A model generated the notes under the pieces. That model saw only the letters and a list, made by a program, of their open reading frames with translations. It did no database searches and was not told the origin of the DNA. The position numbers and the translations under genes were made by a program. Positions 58,201 to 63,757 of a DNA stretch of 64,000 nucleotides are shown in pieces; the stretch's first letter is position 1; each line of letters starts with the position of its first letter. The stretch is from Nocardia spumae (GTDB lineage: Bacteria > Actinomycetota > Actinomycetes > Mycobacteriales > Mycobacteriaceae), in the NCBI RefSeq assembly GCF_020733635.1, contig NZ_JAJFZL010000001.1:4154001-4218000 (forward strand). Direction: 5' to 3'.

Positions 58201-60621
58201 TAACCACGAGTCCAGCACGTACACCCGGGTGCCGGGTATGGGCAGGCCGATCGGCACCGACGCCGTGTCCTGCGCCGTCACCCGGTGGGCGGTGACCTCG
58301 ATCGCGGCTTCGGTGGGTCCGTACAGGTTGTGCGGACAGGCACCGGTCAGCTCGGTGAGGCGCTGGGCGACGGCCGCCGGCAGTGCCTCACCGGAGGCGA
58401 AAACCGCACGCAGGGATGAACATTCACGCACTGTGGGCTCGGCGAGGAACAGCGCCAGCATCGAGGGGACGAAATGAACGACGGTCACCTGTTCAGCCAC
58501 GATCACCTCGGCGAGGTAGCGGGGATCGCGGTGGCCGTCCGGGCGGGCGAGGACCAGACGCGCTCCACTGCGCAACGGCCCGAACAGTTCCCACACCGAC
58601 ACGTCGAAGCTCACCGGCGTCTTCTGCAGCACCGTGTCGGCGGCGGTGAGCTCGTAGCCGACCGGCATCCACGACATCCGGTTCGCGACGGCCGCGTGGC
58701 TGACCGCAACGCCCTTCGGGCGGCCGGTCGACCCGGAGGTGAAGATCACGTAAGCGGTATTCGACTGCCGCAGTGGGGATTTCCGGTCCGCGTCGGTCAG
58801 TGGCGCGGCGGAGTACGGCGACAGATCCACCCGATCAATTTCGACGATCCCGGCGTCGCCGGCGGTGCCGGGGCGATCCCGGCTGCTGGTCAGCACACAC
58901 ACCGGCCGGGTGTCCGCCACCACATAGCGAGTGCGATCGACCGGATGATCGGGATCGAGGGGAACGAACGCGCCGCCCGCCTCAGCGATCGCGTGGACGG
59001 CGACCACCAGGTCGACCGAACGGCGCAGATGCACGGCGACCATCGACTCCGGGCCGACGCCGACCCGCACCAGATACCGGGCCAGACGATGCACACGGGA
59101 GGCGAGTTCGGAGTAGGACAGCCTCTCGCCTTCGAACGTCACCGCGGTCGCGCCGGGCGTGCGGCGGGCCTGGACGGCCAACGCCGACGCGAGCGTCGGG
59201 GGATCCGCTGCCGGTGCGCCGGCCGGGCGAAGGCCACTGCCGAGGTCGAGGAGTCGCCGCCGTTCCCGATCGCCGGTAACGGGGATCGACCACACCGGGT
59301 CCTCGGCGTCGGCGTGCACGAACCGGGCGAAGTATTCCAGGAGACGGTCGTGGTATCGCCGCACCTCGTCGTCGGCATCCAGTCCGGCGCGAGCCTCCAG
59401 ATCCACCCGGTACCGCGGTGCGGCGGCCGACCGGTAGAAGCTGACCGTCAGATCGTCGACGCCCCCGGTGGACAGCACATGTACCTGCCCCGCCGCTGCC
59501 CCCAGCCCGATCTCCATGTGCACCGGGCTGACATTGATCCGCGGCCCGGCCGCTGTACCGAAAGGCATACCGGCAGTGGCTGTTTCACGACGAATGTCCT
59601 CGTAACGGTATCGCTGGTGACGCAGTGCCCCGGTGACCGCGAGCCGAACCGCGCGCAGCAACTCCGAGATCGTCGTACGACGGCCCACCTCGAGGCGCAA
59701 AGGGACGATATTCGACAGCATGCCCGCCGACCGGCGCAGAACCGCCGTCGTGCGGGCGGCGACAGGCAGGCTCAGGATCACATCACCCCTACCCGACAGG
59801 TGGGCCAGATATCCCGCGGAGGCGGCGATGAAGAGTTCGGATTCGGAGGCGCCGAGCCGCTCGGCCGCTGGACGCACCGACTCCGATACCGCTTGCGGCA
59901 GTTCGGTTCCGAGGTTCACCGTCTCCGCCGCGCCGCGGCCGCCCAGCGGCATCGGCATCGCCGGCTCCCGATGGTCCGCGAGCCGTTGCCGCCAATACGC
60001 ACGATCGGTCTCGAACCGACTGCTGTTGCGATACGCGAGATCGGAGTCGACCAGATCGCGCAGATTCCCGGCGGCGAGCGGCTGCGGCTCACCGCCGGTG
60101 AGCATCGCCGTGTACAGATGGGCGGTGCGTTGAATCAGGTTCATCGCACCGAAACCGTCCAGCACGATGTGGTGCGCCGCCAGGTACCAGAACCAGCGCC
60201 GGTCGCCGACCCGGAGGAACGCCGTGCGAATCAGTCGTTCCCGCAGAATATCGATGTGCCGCAGCGAATCTCGCCGCATCCACGCGTGTGCTTCGGCTGC
60301 CGGGTCGGCCGATTCCCGTAGGTCGACGTAATCCACCGGGGTATACGCGTCCGGGTCCACGACCTGGTACGGCTCATCGTCCTGGATTCCGATCCGCACG
60401 TAGCCCGAGCCCATTTCGAGCCCGGCGGTGCGCCCGGCGCGTTCGAGGACGACGATGTCGAGGTCTCCGACGACCTCTATGTACATCGCGATCGTCATCG
60501 ACGCGTCGAGCAACCGAGAAGAATGCCACACCCCCAGTTGCGCCGCCGTGAGCGGAAGCCTTTCGTGCCGCACCGATTCGGTGCCGCCGGTGGGCCGGGA
60601 ATTGCCGATGGAGCTGACCAC
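43210..60621 (-). CDS. Five-module non-ribosomal peptide synthetase, C-A-T x5 plus terminal C
   Basis: The about 5,800-residue enzyme has sixteen domains. C domains 1-6 have HHxxxDG near residues 155, 1202, 2267, 3360, 4445 and 5486; A domains lie at about 485-985, 1550-2045, 2615-3135, 3700-4230 and 4795-5285; T domains have GG(N/D)SL with the phosphopantetheine Ser near 1014, 2075, 3165, 4259 and 5312. Pocket residues read by alignment to GrsA: A1 DVWHFSLIEK (Ser), A2 DPLAGGFILK (unclear), A3 DLWHLILVSK (unclear), A4 DGWFLALVSK (unclear), A5 DFWSVGMVHK (Thr). C1-A1 resembles EntF. No epimerase, methyltransferase or thioesterase domain is present. The GTG at 60621 has CAGGA upstream; GTG at 60636 is the alternative. 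Confidence 0.9.
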   Translation of the reverse strand: MVSSIGNSRPTGGTESVRHERLPLTAAQLGVWHSSRLLDASMTIAMYIEVVGDLDIVVLERAGRTAGLEMGSGYVRIGIQDDEPYQVVDPDAYTPVDYVDLRESADPAAEAHAWMRRDSLRHIDILRERLIRTAFLRVGDRRWFWYLAAHHIVLDGFGAMNLIQRTAHLYTAMLTGGEPQPLAAGNLRDLVDSDLAYRNSSRFETDRAYWRQRLADHREPAMPMPLGGRGAAETVNLGTELPQAVSESVRPAAERLGASESELFIAASAGYLAHLSGRGDVILSLPVAARTTAVLRRSAGMLSNIVPLRLEVGRRTTISELLRAVRLAVTGALRHQRYRYEDIRRETATAGMPFGTAAGPRINVSPVHMEIGLGAAAGQVHVLSTGGVDDLTVSFYRSAAAPRYRVDLEARAGLDADDEVRRYHDRLLEYFARFVHADAEDPVWSIPVTGDRERRRLLDLGSGLRPAGAPAADPPTLASALAVQARRTPGATAVTFEGERLSYSELASRVHRLARYLVRVGVGPESMVAVHLRRSVDLVVAVHAIAEAGGAFVPLDPDHPVDRTRYVVADTRPVCVLTSSRDRPGTAGDAGIVEIDRVDLSPYSAAPLTDADRKSPLRQSNTAYVIFTSGSTGRPKGVAVSHAAVANRMSWMPVGYELTAADTVLQKTPVSFDVSVWELFGPLRSGARLVLARPDGHRDPRYLAEVIVAEQVTVVHFVPSMLALFLAEPTVRECSSLRAVFASGEALPAAVAQRLTELTGACPHNLYGPTEAAIEVTAHRVTAQDTASVPIGLPIPGTRVYVLDSWLHPVPAGVAGELYLAGVQLARGYAGRAAATAARFVPDPFGTGERMYRTGDLVTWTAAGELEYLGRTDLQVKLRGVRIEPREIESVLTGMESIVQAAVAVHTDERLGDQLVAYVVTTAVIDTAAVRAELTAVLPPSLVPSAIVVAAALPLTASGKLDRAALPAPVFASRAFRPLSTPTQRTVADAFSAVLGAARIGSDDNFFELGGNSLVGAQVVARLTDGLGIRLAVRDLFEAPTVAALAERVEHIAAEPARPALVSRPRPAHVPLAFAQRRMWLLNQLDTTSPVDNMPVAIRLSGAVNVRALERAARDLLARHEILRTRYPETPDGPAQQTLPPEAVPIDLAPRPIDADDVAAAVADVVSGGFDVSTEIPFRLRLFHTGTTEYVLAAVVHHISADGWSLMPFTRDLMIAYSSRLRGEAPSWSPLPVQYADYSRWQRELLGSADDPDSRLARQAAFWRRTLAGLPDELSLPTDRPRPPARSLRGGRVTFRIGPELDHRLRRLAREYDVTTFMVVHSAYAVLLARLSGSTDIAVGTPIAGRGAAELDDLIGMFVNTLVLRTTVAPEETFTALLARTKAADLAAFDHADIPFEQVVDLLRPQRSPARHPLFQVALSFDNTPDSSFQLHGIRVRPLDLGVDTAKFDLALTIRENSDPGSGMAASFSYARDLFDEATVEVLGQRFLRLLSAATTEPDTPVGELPILFADEYRMLTTGPEDRALTAGPVDTGLLPDLLAHGMRLRRERIAVRDAGRAVTYGELDDDSSRLARLLIDRGVGPENVVAVALPRSYDLIVAVSAIAAAGGAYLPLDPAHPAERIAYMLTDPAAVQGITSSTYADTLPGEVEWLVLDDPATARQCAARPAGPITDADRHLPVRAAHPAYLIYTSGSTGKPKGVSVTHAGLAGLVAEVAGAMRLTAGHRFLGLSSPNFDPSLLEYLCALHTGATLVIAPRDLVGGPDLAAYLRAERVTHIATTPGVLATMEPDGLEQVTAIGIGGDVAAPELVAKWSTGRDLFNFYGPTETTILSSYTRLTAGRRVTIGRSVRGMWALVLDSRLCPVPPGVTGELYLIGAGLARGYRGSAGATAERFLAAPWGAAGARMYRTGDLVRWCAVSGELHLEFVGRSDFQVKIRGFRIELGEIDAVLGRHRRIEFAVTTGRRTPAGTTALVSYVLATGDTALDPADVIEHARRSLPRHMVPAAVVILDELPLTPVGKLDRDALPEPAVSQREFRAPVGEVERTVAEVFAAVLGLSNDVGRDDDFFELGGNSLVATHVVARLGAALDTRIPVRLVFEAPTVAALARRAEERAGRGRRAVRAGARRERIPLSPAQRRMWFLNRFDRQSAAYNMPAAVRLTGVLDVDALRLAISDLVARHEILRTVYPQTDSGPVQVILPPEQAVPALALRTAAPDRVESAVRELATTGFDVTTEVPIRLALIDIRDSGTSGPGDHVLAMVIHHISADGWSAGPLTRDLMTAYAARAAGTAPDWAPPVLQYADYSIWQRELLGDEDDPESVAAEQIAYWRRELAELPDQLDLPADHPRPAVQTYAGARVAVAVDADTHRGLVELARTEGATLFMVLHTAFAVLLARLSGTGDIAIGTPSAGRGEPELDDLIGMFVNTLVFRTRVRSGEPFTAVLARQRTADIEAFAHSDVPFERLVEVLNPPRSTARHPLFQIGFSFQNLPVTRLSLPGLQVSELVIDTGTSQFDLHLNIADRYGATGEPAGISGFLTYATDLFEPATVRLLVERFVRSLAEITARPRTPVGDLTQLGREERAGIVLARNETRHPLGPETTLAALLAAALRTHGHAVALLDPDGGHLTYAELGERVNRLARHLISLGVGPESPVGVALRRSVDLVVAVYAVTVSGGAYVPVDPDQPAERADAILRAVAPVCVLTDSNTRARLDAGRDEPAADTGTAGLRTCGPCTTGERRVVVLDELELSTVSSEPITDRERVGSVRPQNTAYVLFTSGSTGQPKGVAVPHSAVVNQLLWKAQAFGLDPSDVMVLKTTATFDLSVWEFWSAVVCGGRLVISDPESDPADLNELIVRAGVTTLHTVPSMLDVLLAGALGGIGAPSGSGGRSLRRVLAIGETLPGPMAQRFRAARPDTALFNLYGPTETAVSVTWHPVTDRDRVSVPIGRPEWNCRVYVLDSRLHPVPDGVPGELYVGGAQVARGYADRADSTAVAFVADPYVPGARMYRTGDLAVWKRDGELEFRGRGDSQVKIRGFRIELGEIETALLALPEISQAAVLVRSAERLTAYLVPAVDDIDIPGVKSALARVLPSYMVPVAFVVSAALPLTVNGKLDRKALPEPNFDVAEFRAPATLTEQLVVGVFGEVLGRHSVGADDDFFALGGNSLSATHVAARLGAALGTRIPVRSIFETPTAATLAAAVDPGPRANARPAPAAGQRPDPVPLSPAQQRMWILNRLDPHSAAYNVPVAVRLTGKLDTDALGAAVGDLITRHEVLRTVYPDTGTGPIQDILPPGRAVPEPAPYDIAAEDVAAGLAEFFAAPFDVTGDIPIRIRLYRITGGTRDSESDEHILAVVVHHIAADGSSMGPLTRDLTTAYAARTAGEAPRWAPLPMQYADFAVWQRTLLGDDDDPESLAAEQIRYWIRALDGLPDQLELPTDRPRPAVRSATGGRVPITIDAALHRALIDLARGENVTLFMVVQTAFAVLLARLSGSDDIALGTPTAGRGEAALDGVIGMFVNTLVLRTRIDASEPFSALLARQRETDIHAFAHADVPFERLVEVLDPPRSPARHPLFQVGLAFQNLPPTVLHLPDVRVSPVEADVAVAQYDLHLIVADGYDGSGAAAGIDGVVVFARDLFDDETVRVLADRFVHLLGEIVAHPAAPVGEIPLLTAPERRAIAASGTGATHEVDPTLTLAALFDRAVSAAPRRTALADLSYAELGARVNRLARHLISLGVGPESRVGVLLGRSVNLVVAVYAVSVAGGAYVPVDPDQPTERIGAILRTADPVCLLTDSATRARLDESRAAVAPDTEGDDLRTRRPRTAEQRVVVLDELDVSSLPGAPLTDRERVAPLQGTNAAYVIFTSGSTGVPKGVMVPHAAIVNQLLWKNAAFGLGPDDVMLLKTTATFDGSVWEFWSPVVCGGRLVIAAPEGHRDAEYMDELIRREGVTTVFVVPSMLDALVVTAEGRRGPSEVAASGALRRVLAAGETLPGPLAQRFRAVYPDVELFNLYGPTEAAVSITCHAVTDADRISVPIGIPEWNSRVYVLDSRLHPVPRGVVGELYLAGAQLARGYAGRSDSTAERFVADPFRRGARMYRTGDLVTCNPQGQLEFRGRGDLQVKVRGVRIELGEIEAGLLAVPGVAQAAVLVRSGDPRGDLLVAYLVPTGNHLEVGAVKSALSERIPSYMIPTAFVVLDALPLNANGKLDRKAVPEPVFGTAEYRAPTGPVEQIVAGAFTELLGAEQIGADADFFDLGGNSLLATRLAARVGATLDSRIPVRTVFEAPTVAGFAARITSNAGSGGLPDLTPGPRPERLPLSPAQRRMWIVNQLDTGSAAYNIPVALRLTGDLDVAALQSAVADVIARHETLRTVYPKRDDTPYQLILPALDVVVDLTPKPVCSGEVHDRIHDLISGGFDVTAEVPLRMALFRIDTGEHVLVVVAHHIAADGWSSRPLTRDMMAAYAARVAGGAPVWERPAVQYADFTSWQRAVLGAEDDPRSTAATQIRYWRDALAGMPSESTFPADRPRPIVASRAGGSVPLTIDAETAQGLRDLARAHGASLFVVVHTALAVLLARLSNASDVAIGAPIAGRGIAALDDSIGMFVNTLVLRTRFDPTRTFIDALVRQRDTDMAAFSHAELPFDRVAESLDLPRQPSRSPLFQVALSFQNFPSETVELPGVRVAPVDIPASTEMFDITVVLGEDPRDGSVSGRISYSRDLFDDRTVRHVGERLLSVLRTVVADPAAVVGDIDLLLPGEGAETSCAAGLPGADPARTTVLDLVGTQIRDRPDDVAVRAGAESLTYAELSRRADALARLLISRGVGPGSVVAVGLDRSVRMPIALLAVLRAGAAYLPLDPSYPRARLEFVVADAAPACLITSAALLETMPADSTPVLLIEDMANGPAQAALPVPVRSDDLAYVIYTSGSTGVPKGVAVTHRNLAHLLSNALRYFDIGAGDVWTVFHSFAFDFAVWELWGALSTGGTAVVVDHLTSRSPDTFRDLLIREKVTVSSQTPSAFRQLDEADRRAGDPSLALRYVVFGGETLETPTLTGWFERYADDSPHLVNMYGITEATVHVTIRSLDRQATVGASVGSGIGHGLPGVGTHVLDDRLHPAPTGTPGEMYVTGPQVARGYLGRAGLTATRFVADPAGPPGARMYRCGDLVRRTTRGLEYLRRSDHQLQLRGFRIEPGEIEAVLTRCGGADAKVIARDGRLLAYLRGADPAAAADIRRAAALYLPEHMVPAAITVVDSWPMTVNGKLDLRALPDPDFAALSTARAPRTDRERALAAIVAEVLGLTEIGIDDDFFQMGGDSLSAVRLRSRIRHVLGEDIQVQDIFQQRTVAGLATVATRPLGLPARADSVRTVPVPLSYPQRRLLELNDREQSGPGPGRAYAMMLRLHGSTPPAAIAQALADLTARHEILRTVFPGQQLILDEAIDVETVVTDDIPAATAACLARPFDLRTEVPLRVRLYPDGDSDLLLIVLHHMAADGWSVAPLIHDFATALHARGGGTRPQWDPLPIQYAEHAIWQHRVTGEPQTSVVTDTQLAFWRTTLAGLPPAVGPSRSPDSAQPMAGRVLLYVEPDRYRRSVSFAAAHDASVFMVVHTAFALTLREFGYGNDIAVCAPTAGRTEVGMEDMVGRFTNFLVLRTAVDDHQDFVALLERVRDTTLAAMDHQDIPFEFLTDALGIGDRLRIRLAFQNIPTSDLRRAGLPATWEPVEAPAPADWDLSLVLSEEKDDGGHPRALYGLVEYATDAVDAPTTRRIATRFDEILSAGIESLEYATRNGPGPATRSGSSAAVRADRLN

Positions 60622-60838
60622 GCTTTGTCCTGCCACGAAACGAATGAGTGAAAGAATTCCCCGACCGCGCTCACCCTAACCGCTCGAACCCCCCGGCCGC
60701 GTGCCCCGGATTCCATGGGCGAAACGCGGGCAATCCACCTCTGTGGCGAACCTCGAACGACGGCCCCGCGCAGTTGTCACCGGGAGCACGGAGCTCGGCG
60801 AGTTGCCGGGAGCCGAGCGCTCGCGGGGACAAACGACA

Positions 60839-61690
60839 TCACATATTGCTGTCGATGGCCGGAACGCCCGCCGGCAGGCCCGGCGCGCCCTCCCCCGGCG
60901 ACGGCGGCGGACAGGTACCGCCGAGTTGGTAGGCCGCCATGGAAATCGAACCGGCGCAATGACCTTCGACGATCGGCACGAGCGGTTCCGAATCGGCCAG
61001 ACCCGCGATATACAGCAGCGGCAGGTAGTGATCCGGAGTCGGGACCGCGGCGGCGAAATCGGGATGGGCGTCGAGCGCGGCGGCGTCGGCCGGCGAGCTG
61101 GTCAGCACCTCGCGCGCGGCCTCGTCGAATCGCAGGGCCCAGTCGTAACCGTCGTCCGGTATTCCGAAATCGACGGCACGCAGATTGTGCACGATGTTGC
61201 CGCTGCCGACGATCAGTACACCGTCGGACCGCAGCGGTGCCAGTTTGCGCCCGAGTTCGAGGTGGTAGTCCAGCGGCTCGAAGGCGTTGAGCGACAGCTG
61301 CACCACCGGAACGGAGGCGTCCGGGAAGGCGTGCACGAGCACCGACCAGGTGCCGTGGTCCAGACCCCAGCTGTCGGTATCGCAGCCGACCCACTGCGGA
61401 TGCGCCACATCGGCGACCTGATCGGCCAGTTCGGGCAGACCGGGAGCCGGATACCGCACGGCGAACAGTTCGTCCGGAAAGCCGTAGAAGTCGTGGATGG
61501 TGCGCGGGCGCGGCATCGCCGTGACCGCGGTGGCGTTGGTGTACCAGTGCGCGGAGACGACCAGAATCGCGCGCGGGCGCGGCACCGAACGTCCGACCGC
61601 CGCCCAGGCCTCGGTGTAGCGATTGCGGTCGAGCGCGTTCATGGGGTTGCCGTGACCGAGGAAGACAGCGGGCATCGGATCCGGCGACAT
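60839..61690 (-). CDS. ygiD: DODA-type extradiol dioxygenase (LigB fold)
   Basis: The 283-residue protein has FLGHGNPMNAL with His13, VVSAHWYT with His48, GLDHGTWSVL near 108-117, SGNIVHNL near 162-169 and TPDHYLPLLY near 217-226: the zinc/iron-binding set of 4,5-DOPA-dioxygenase-like proteins (YgiD). These open catechol rings, but many homologues have no known substrate. AGGAG precedes the ATG. It lies 148 bases upstream of the NRPS start region on the same strand; a link to the NRPS is possible but unproved. Confidence 0.83.
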   Translation of the reverse strand: MSPDPMPAVFLGHGNPMNALDRNRYTEAWAAVGRSVPRPRAILVVSAHWYTNATAVTAMPRPRTIHDFYGFPDELFAVRYPAPGLPELADQVADVAHPQWVGCDTDSWGLDHGTWSVLVHAFPDASVPVVQLSLNAFEPLDYHLELGRKLAPLRSDGVLIVGSGNIVHNLRAVDFGIPDDGYDWALRFDEAAREVLTSSPADAAALDAHPDFAAAVPTPDHYLPLLYIAGLADSEPLVPIVEGHCAGSISMAAYQLGGTCPPPSPGEGAPGLPAGVPAIDSNM

Positions 61691-61732
61691 CGGAGCACTC
61701 CTGTCGTAGGCGCGGGCGCTACCGCCGCGGAA

Positions 61733-63121
61733 TCAGTCGGCCGGCAGTTCCACCCCGTCGGCGGCGACCTTGGCGGCCACCTCCTCGGGGAAGATGTTGC
61801 GGAACAGGTAGAGGTCCTGTCCCAGCCGCCAGCCCGGAGCCAGCGCCACCGCGTACCGCTCGAAATAGCCCAGCTGCTTGCCCATCAGCAGCAACTGTTG
61901 CGGGCCCGACGCACCCCGTCGCTTCCCGAATTCCACCAGGCGGGCCGCGACCTTACCCATATCCAGCTGTGCCAGCTTGCCCGACAGCACGGGCGCCAGC
62001 GCGGTGGCCAGCTGCCGTCCGATGGTGGCGTCGTCCTCGGCGTCACCGTCGACGAGATCCAGCTCGCGCAGCGCCCGCGCGACCGGCCGGAAATCGCCGT
62101 CGATGGCGCTGGCGTGGAACAGTGCGCGCACGAAGGCGCGCCACTGCGGAGTCATTGTGCCGACGATGCCGAAATCGAGCATCGCGGCACGACCGTCGTC
62201 CAGCAGCCACAGATTGCCGGCATGCACGTCGCCGTGGAAGAGTCCGTGTACCACAACGCTTTCCACCCACGCCTTGACCAGGCGGCGGATCAGCAGTTCG
62301 GGATCGGGATGAACGGCGCGAATATCGTCGAAGCGGTCCAGCGGCATACCTCGCATCCGCTCCATGCACAGCACCCGGGGACCGCAGTACTCCCAATACA
62401 CCTCGGGGATCGCGACGCCGGCATTGTCGCCGAACGCGGCCAGATCGGCGCGGGCCTGGGCCTGATTCCGGGCCTCGTTGCGGAAATCCAGCTCGGCCAC
62501 GGTGGTGTCGTACAGATCCCGCACCACGCCCTCGGCATTGGCGATCCGTGCATTCTCCGATCGCTTGGTCAGCACCCCGGCCAGCCGGTAGGCCGCGCGC
62601 AGATCGACGATCATGCGGCGCGCGATATCCGGGCGCTGGATCTTCAATACCGCGGGCCGGCCGTCGGCGAGCACACAGGCGTGCACCTGCGCCACCGACG
62701 CCGCCGACAGCGGGGTGTCGTCGAATTCGCGGAACAGCTCCTCGACCGGGGCGCCGAGATCGGCCTCGATCACCGCGCGGGCGTCGGTGGAGGGGAACGG
62801 CGGCACATCGTCGAGGCAGCGCAGGCAGGCATCGGCGAGTTCGTCGGGAAACGAGGCCGGTGACGAGGCGATGAGCTGGCCCAGCTTGACGAACATCGGG
62901 CCCAGCACCTCGAAGCCGTCGACCGTCCCGTCCGCCATCGCGCGGCGGCGCCGCGCGGGACGCATCCCCTCACGCAGCACTCGACGGGCCACCCGACTAC
63001 CGATCACCGTGCCGATGGCGGCGGTGCGCCGGAATTCGGAGAAGCCGAATTTCTCCAGCGGGGGTACCGGCGGTGGCGTGTCCGCACCGGACCCGGCTGC
63101 GGTCTCGGTGGCCGCCGTCAC
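61733..63121 (-). CDS. ABC1/UbiB/AarF-family atypical kinase-like protein
   Basis: The 462-residue protein has the family marks: FVKLGQLIASSP near 76-87 (the KxGQ motif), LKIQRPDIA with the ATP-binding Lys, ERMRGMPLDRF near 253, HGDVHAGN near 300 and LDFGIVG near 317. It has a charged, Ala-rich N-terminal tail. UbiB relatives act on quinone or isoprenoid lipids; in mycolata the exact role is not known. The GTG at 63121 overlaps the stop of the broken DoxX-like gene as GTGA, so they share a transcript. Confidence 0.85.
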   Translation of the reverse strand: MTAATETAAGSGADTPPPVPPLEKFGFSEFRRTAAIGTVIGSRVARRVLREGMRPARRRRAMADGTVDGFEVLGPMFVKLGQLIASSPASFPDELADACLRCLDDVPPFPSTDARAVIEADLGAPVEELFREFDDTPLSAASVAQVHACVLADGRPAVLKIQRPDIARRMIVDLRAAYRLAGVLTKRSENARIANAEGVVRDLYDTTVAELDFRNEARNQAQARADLAAFGDNAGVAIPEVYWEYCGPRVLCMERMRGMPLDRFDDIRAVHPDPELLIRRLVKAWVESVVVHGLFHGDVHAGNLWLLDDGRAAMLDFGIVGTMTPQWRAFVRALFHASAIDGDFRPVARALRELDLVDGDAEDDATIGRQLATALAPVLSGKLAQLDMGKVAARLVEFGKRRGASGPQQLLLMGKQLGYFERYAVALAPGWRLGQDLYLFRNIFPEEVAAKVAADGVELPAD

Positions 63122-63627
63122 CGCTGGTCTCCGCCGACCGCCTGCTGACCTGCCCGAATCATTCGTCGCGACCGTCCCATCGTCGTAAGCGTAAGTGCAC
63201 AGTCTACGTCCGCCCCGCCGGCTCGCCCGTGGACGCGGCCGACCGCGAGCGCGGCGTGGATATTGGCGGGCAGCATCACCGCGAACAGCGCCACCACACC
63301 GAGTGCGGCCCGGCGGCGGGTCGCGGTGAGTGCCATCCCGGCGGCGCCCAGCAGTTCCAGCACACCGGTCGGATACACCATGGCGTCTACACCATGGCGT
63401 CGGGGAAGGGAACAGGCGGCGGCACCATCGGCACCAGATCGCCGTGAGTGGGTGCGGGACCGCCGGCCAGCGCGTCCGGCAGAAAGTGGGTGGTACCGGT
63501 CATTACCAGCATCGCCGCCAGCGCATGGGGCGGCGCAACTGTGCCAGGTGGCGAAGCGCCGGACGCCGAGAGCGCCGGCCAGTCGCAGGATCAGCAGGAC
63601 GGCGCCGAGGAGGAACAGGGTCTGCAT
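63118..63627 (-). pseudogene. DoxX-like membrane protein gene broken by two frameshifts
   Basis: The gene starts MQTLFLLGAVLLILRLAGALGVRRFATW, then the coding sense moves to the +1 frame (HALAAMLVMTGTTHFLPDAL; GDLVPMVPPPVPFPDAMV), and returns to the first frame at VYPTGVLELLGAAGMALTATRRRAALGVVALFAVMLPANIHAAL. Those parts join into one typical DoxX-like protein. The return is caused by a 14-bp tandem duplication at 63374-63401, which adds a stop in the middle frame; the other shift is a single-base change near 63540. Net change is 15 bases. An assembly error is possible but a 14-bp duplication is hard to produce by base calling. Confidence 0.72.
63374..63401. repeat. 14-bp perfect tandem duplication in the DoxX-like gene
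   Basis: TACACCATGGCGTC occurs twice back to back (63374-63387 and 63388-63401). Removing one copy restores the middle-frame reading into VYPTGVLEL. Confidence 0.9.
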
Positions 63628-63757
63628 GTCATACCTTCGGGAATGGCGTAGCGAATGTCGCGACTGTGGTCATGGCCCCAGCATCGGCCCAGATACCAGG
63701 GAATCGACAGCCATACGACGCACATCGGTGAAATCCGACATCGGATAGGATTCCGCG

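Noticed and set aside
60637..60720. Possible iron box upstream of the NRPS (CACCCTAACC)
   Set aside because: Only a half-site resembles the IdeR consensus; the other half does not match, so iron control of the NRPS is not supported from sequence.
60701..62863. 720-codon open frame on the plus strand opposite the dioxygenase and ABC1 genes
   Set aside because: It is antisense to two well-recognised proteins and has no motif of its own.
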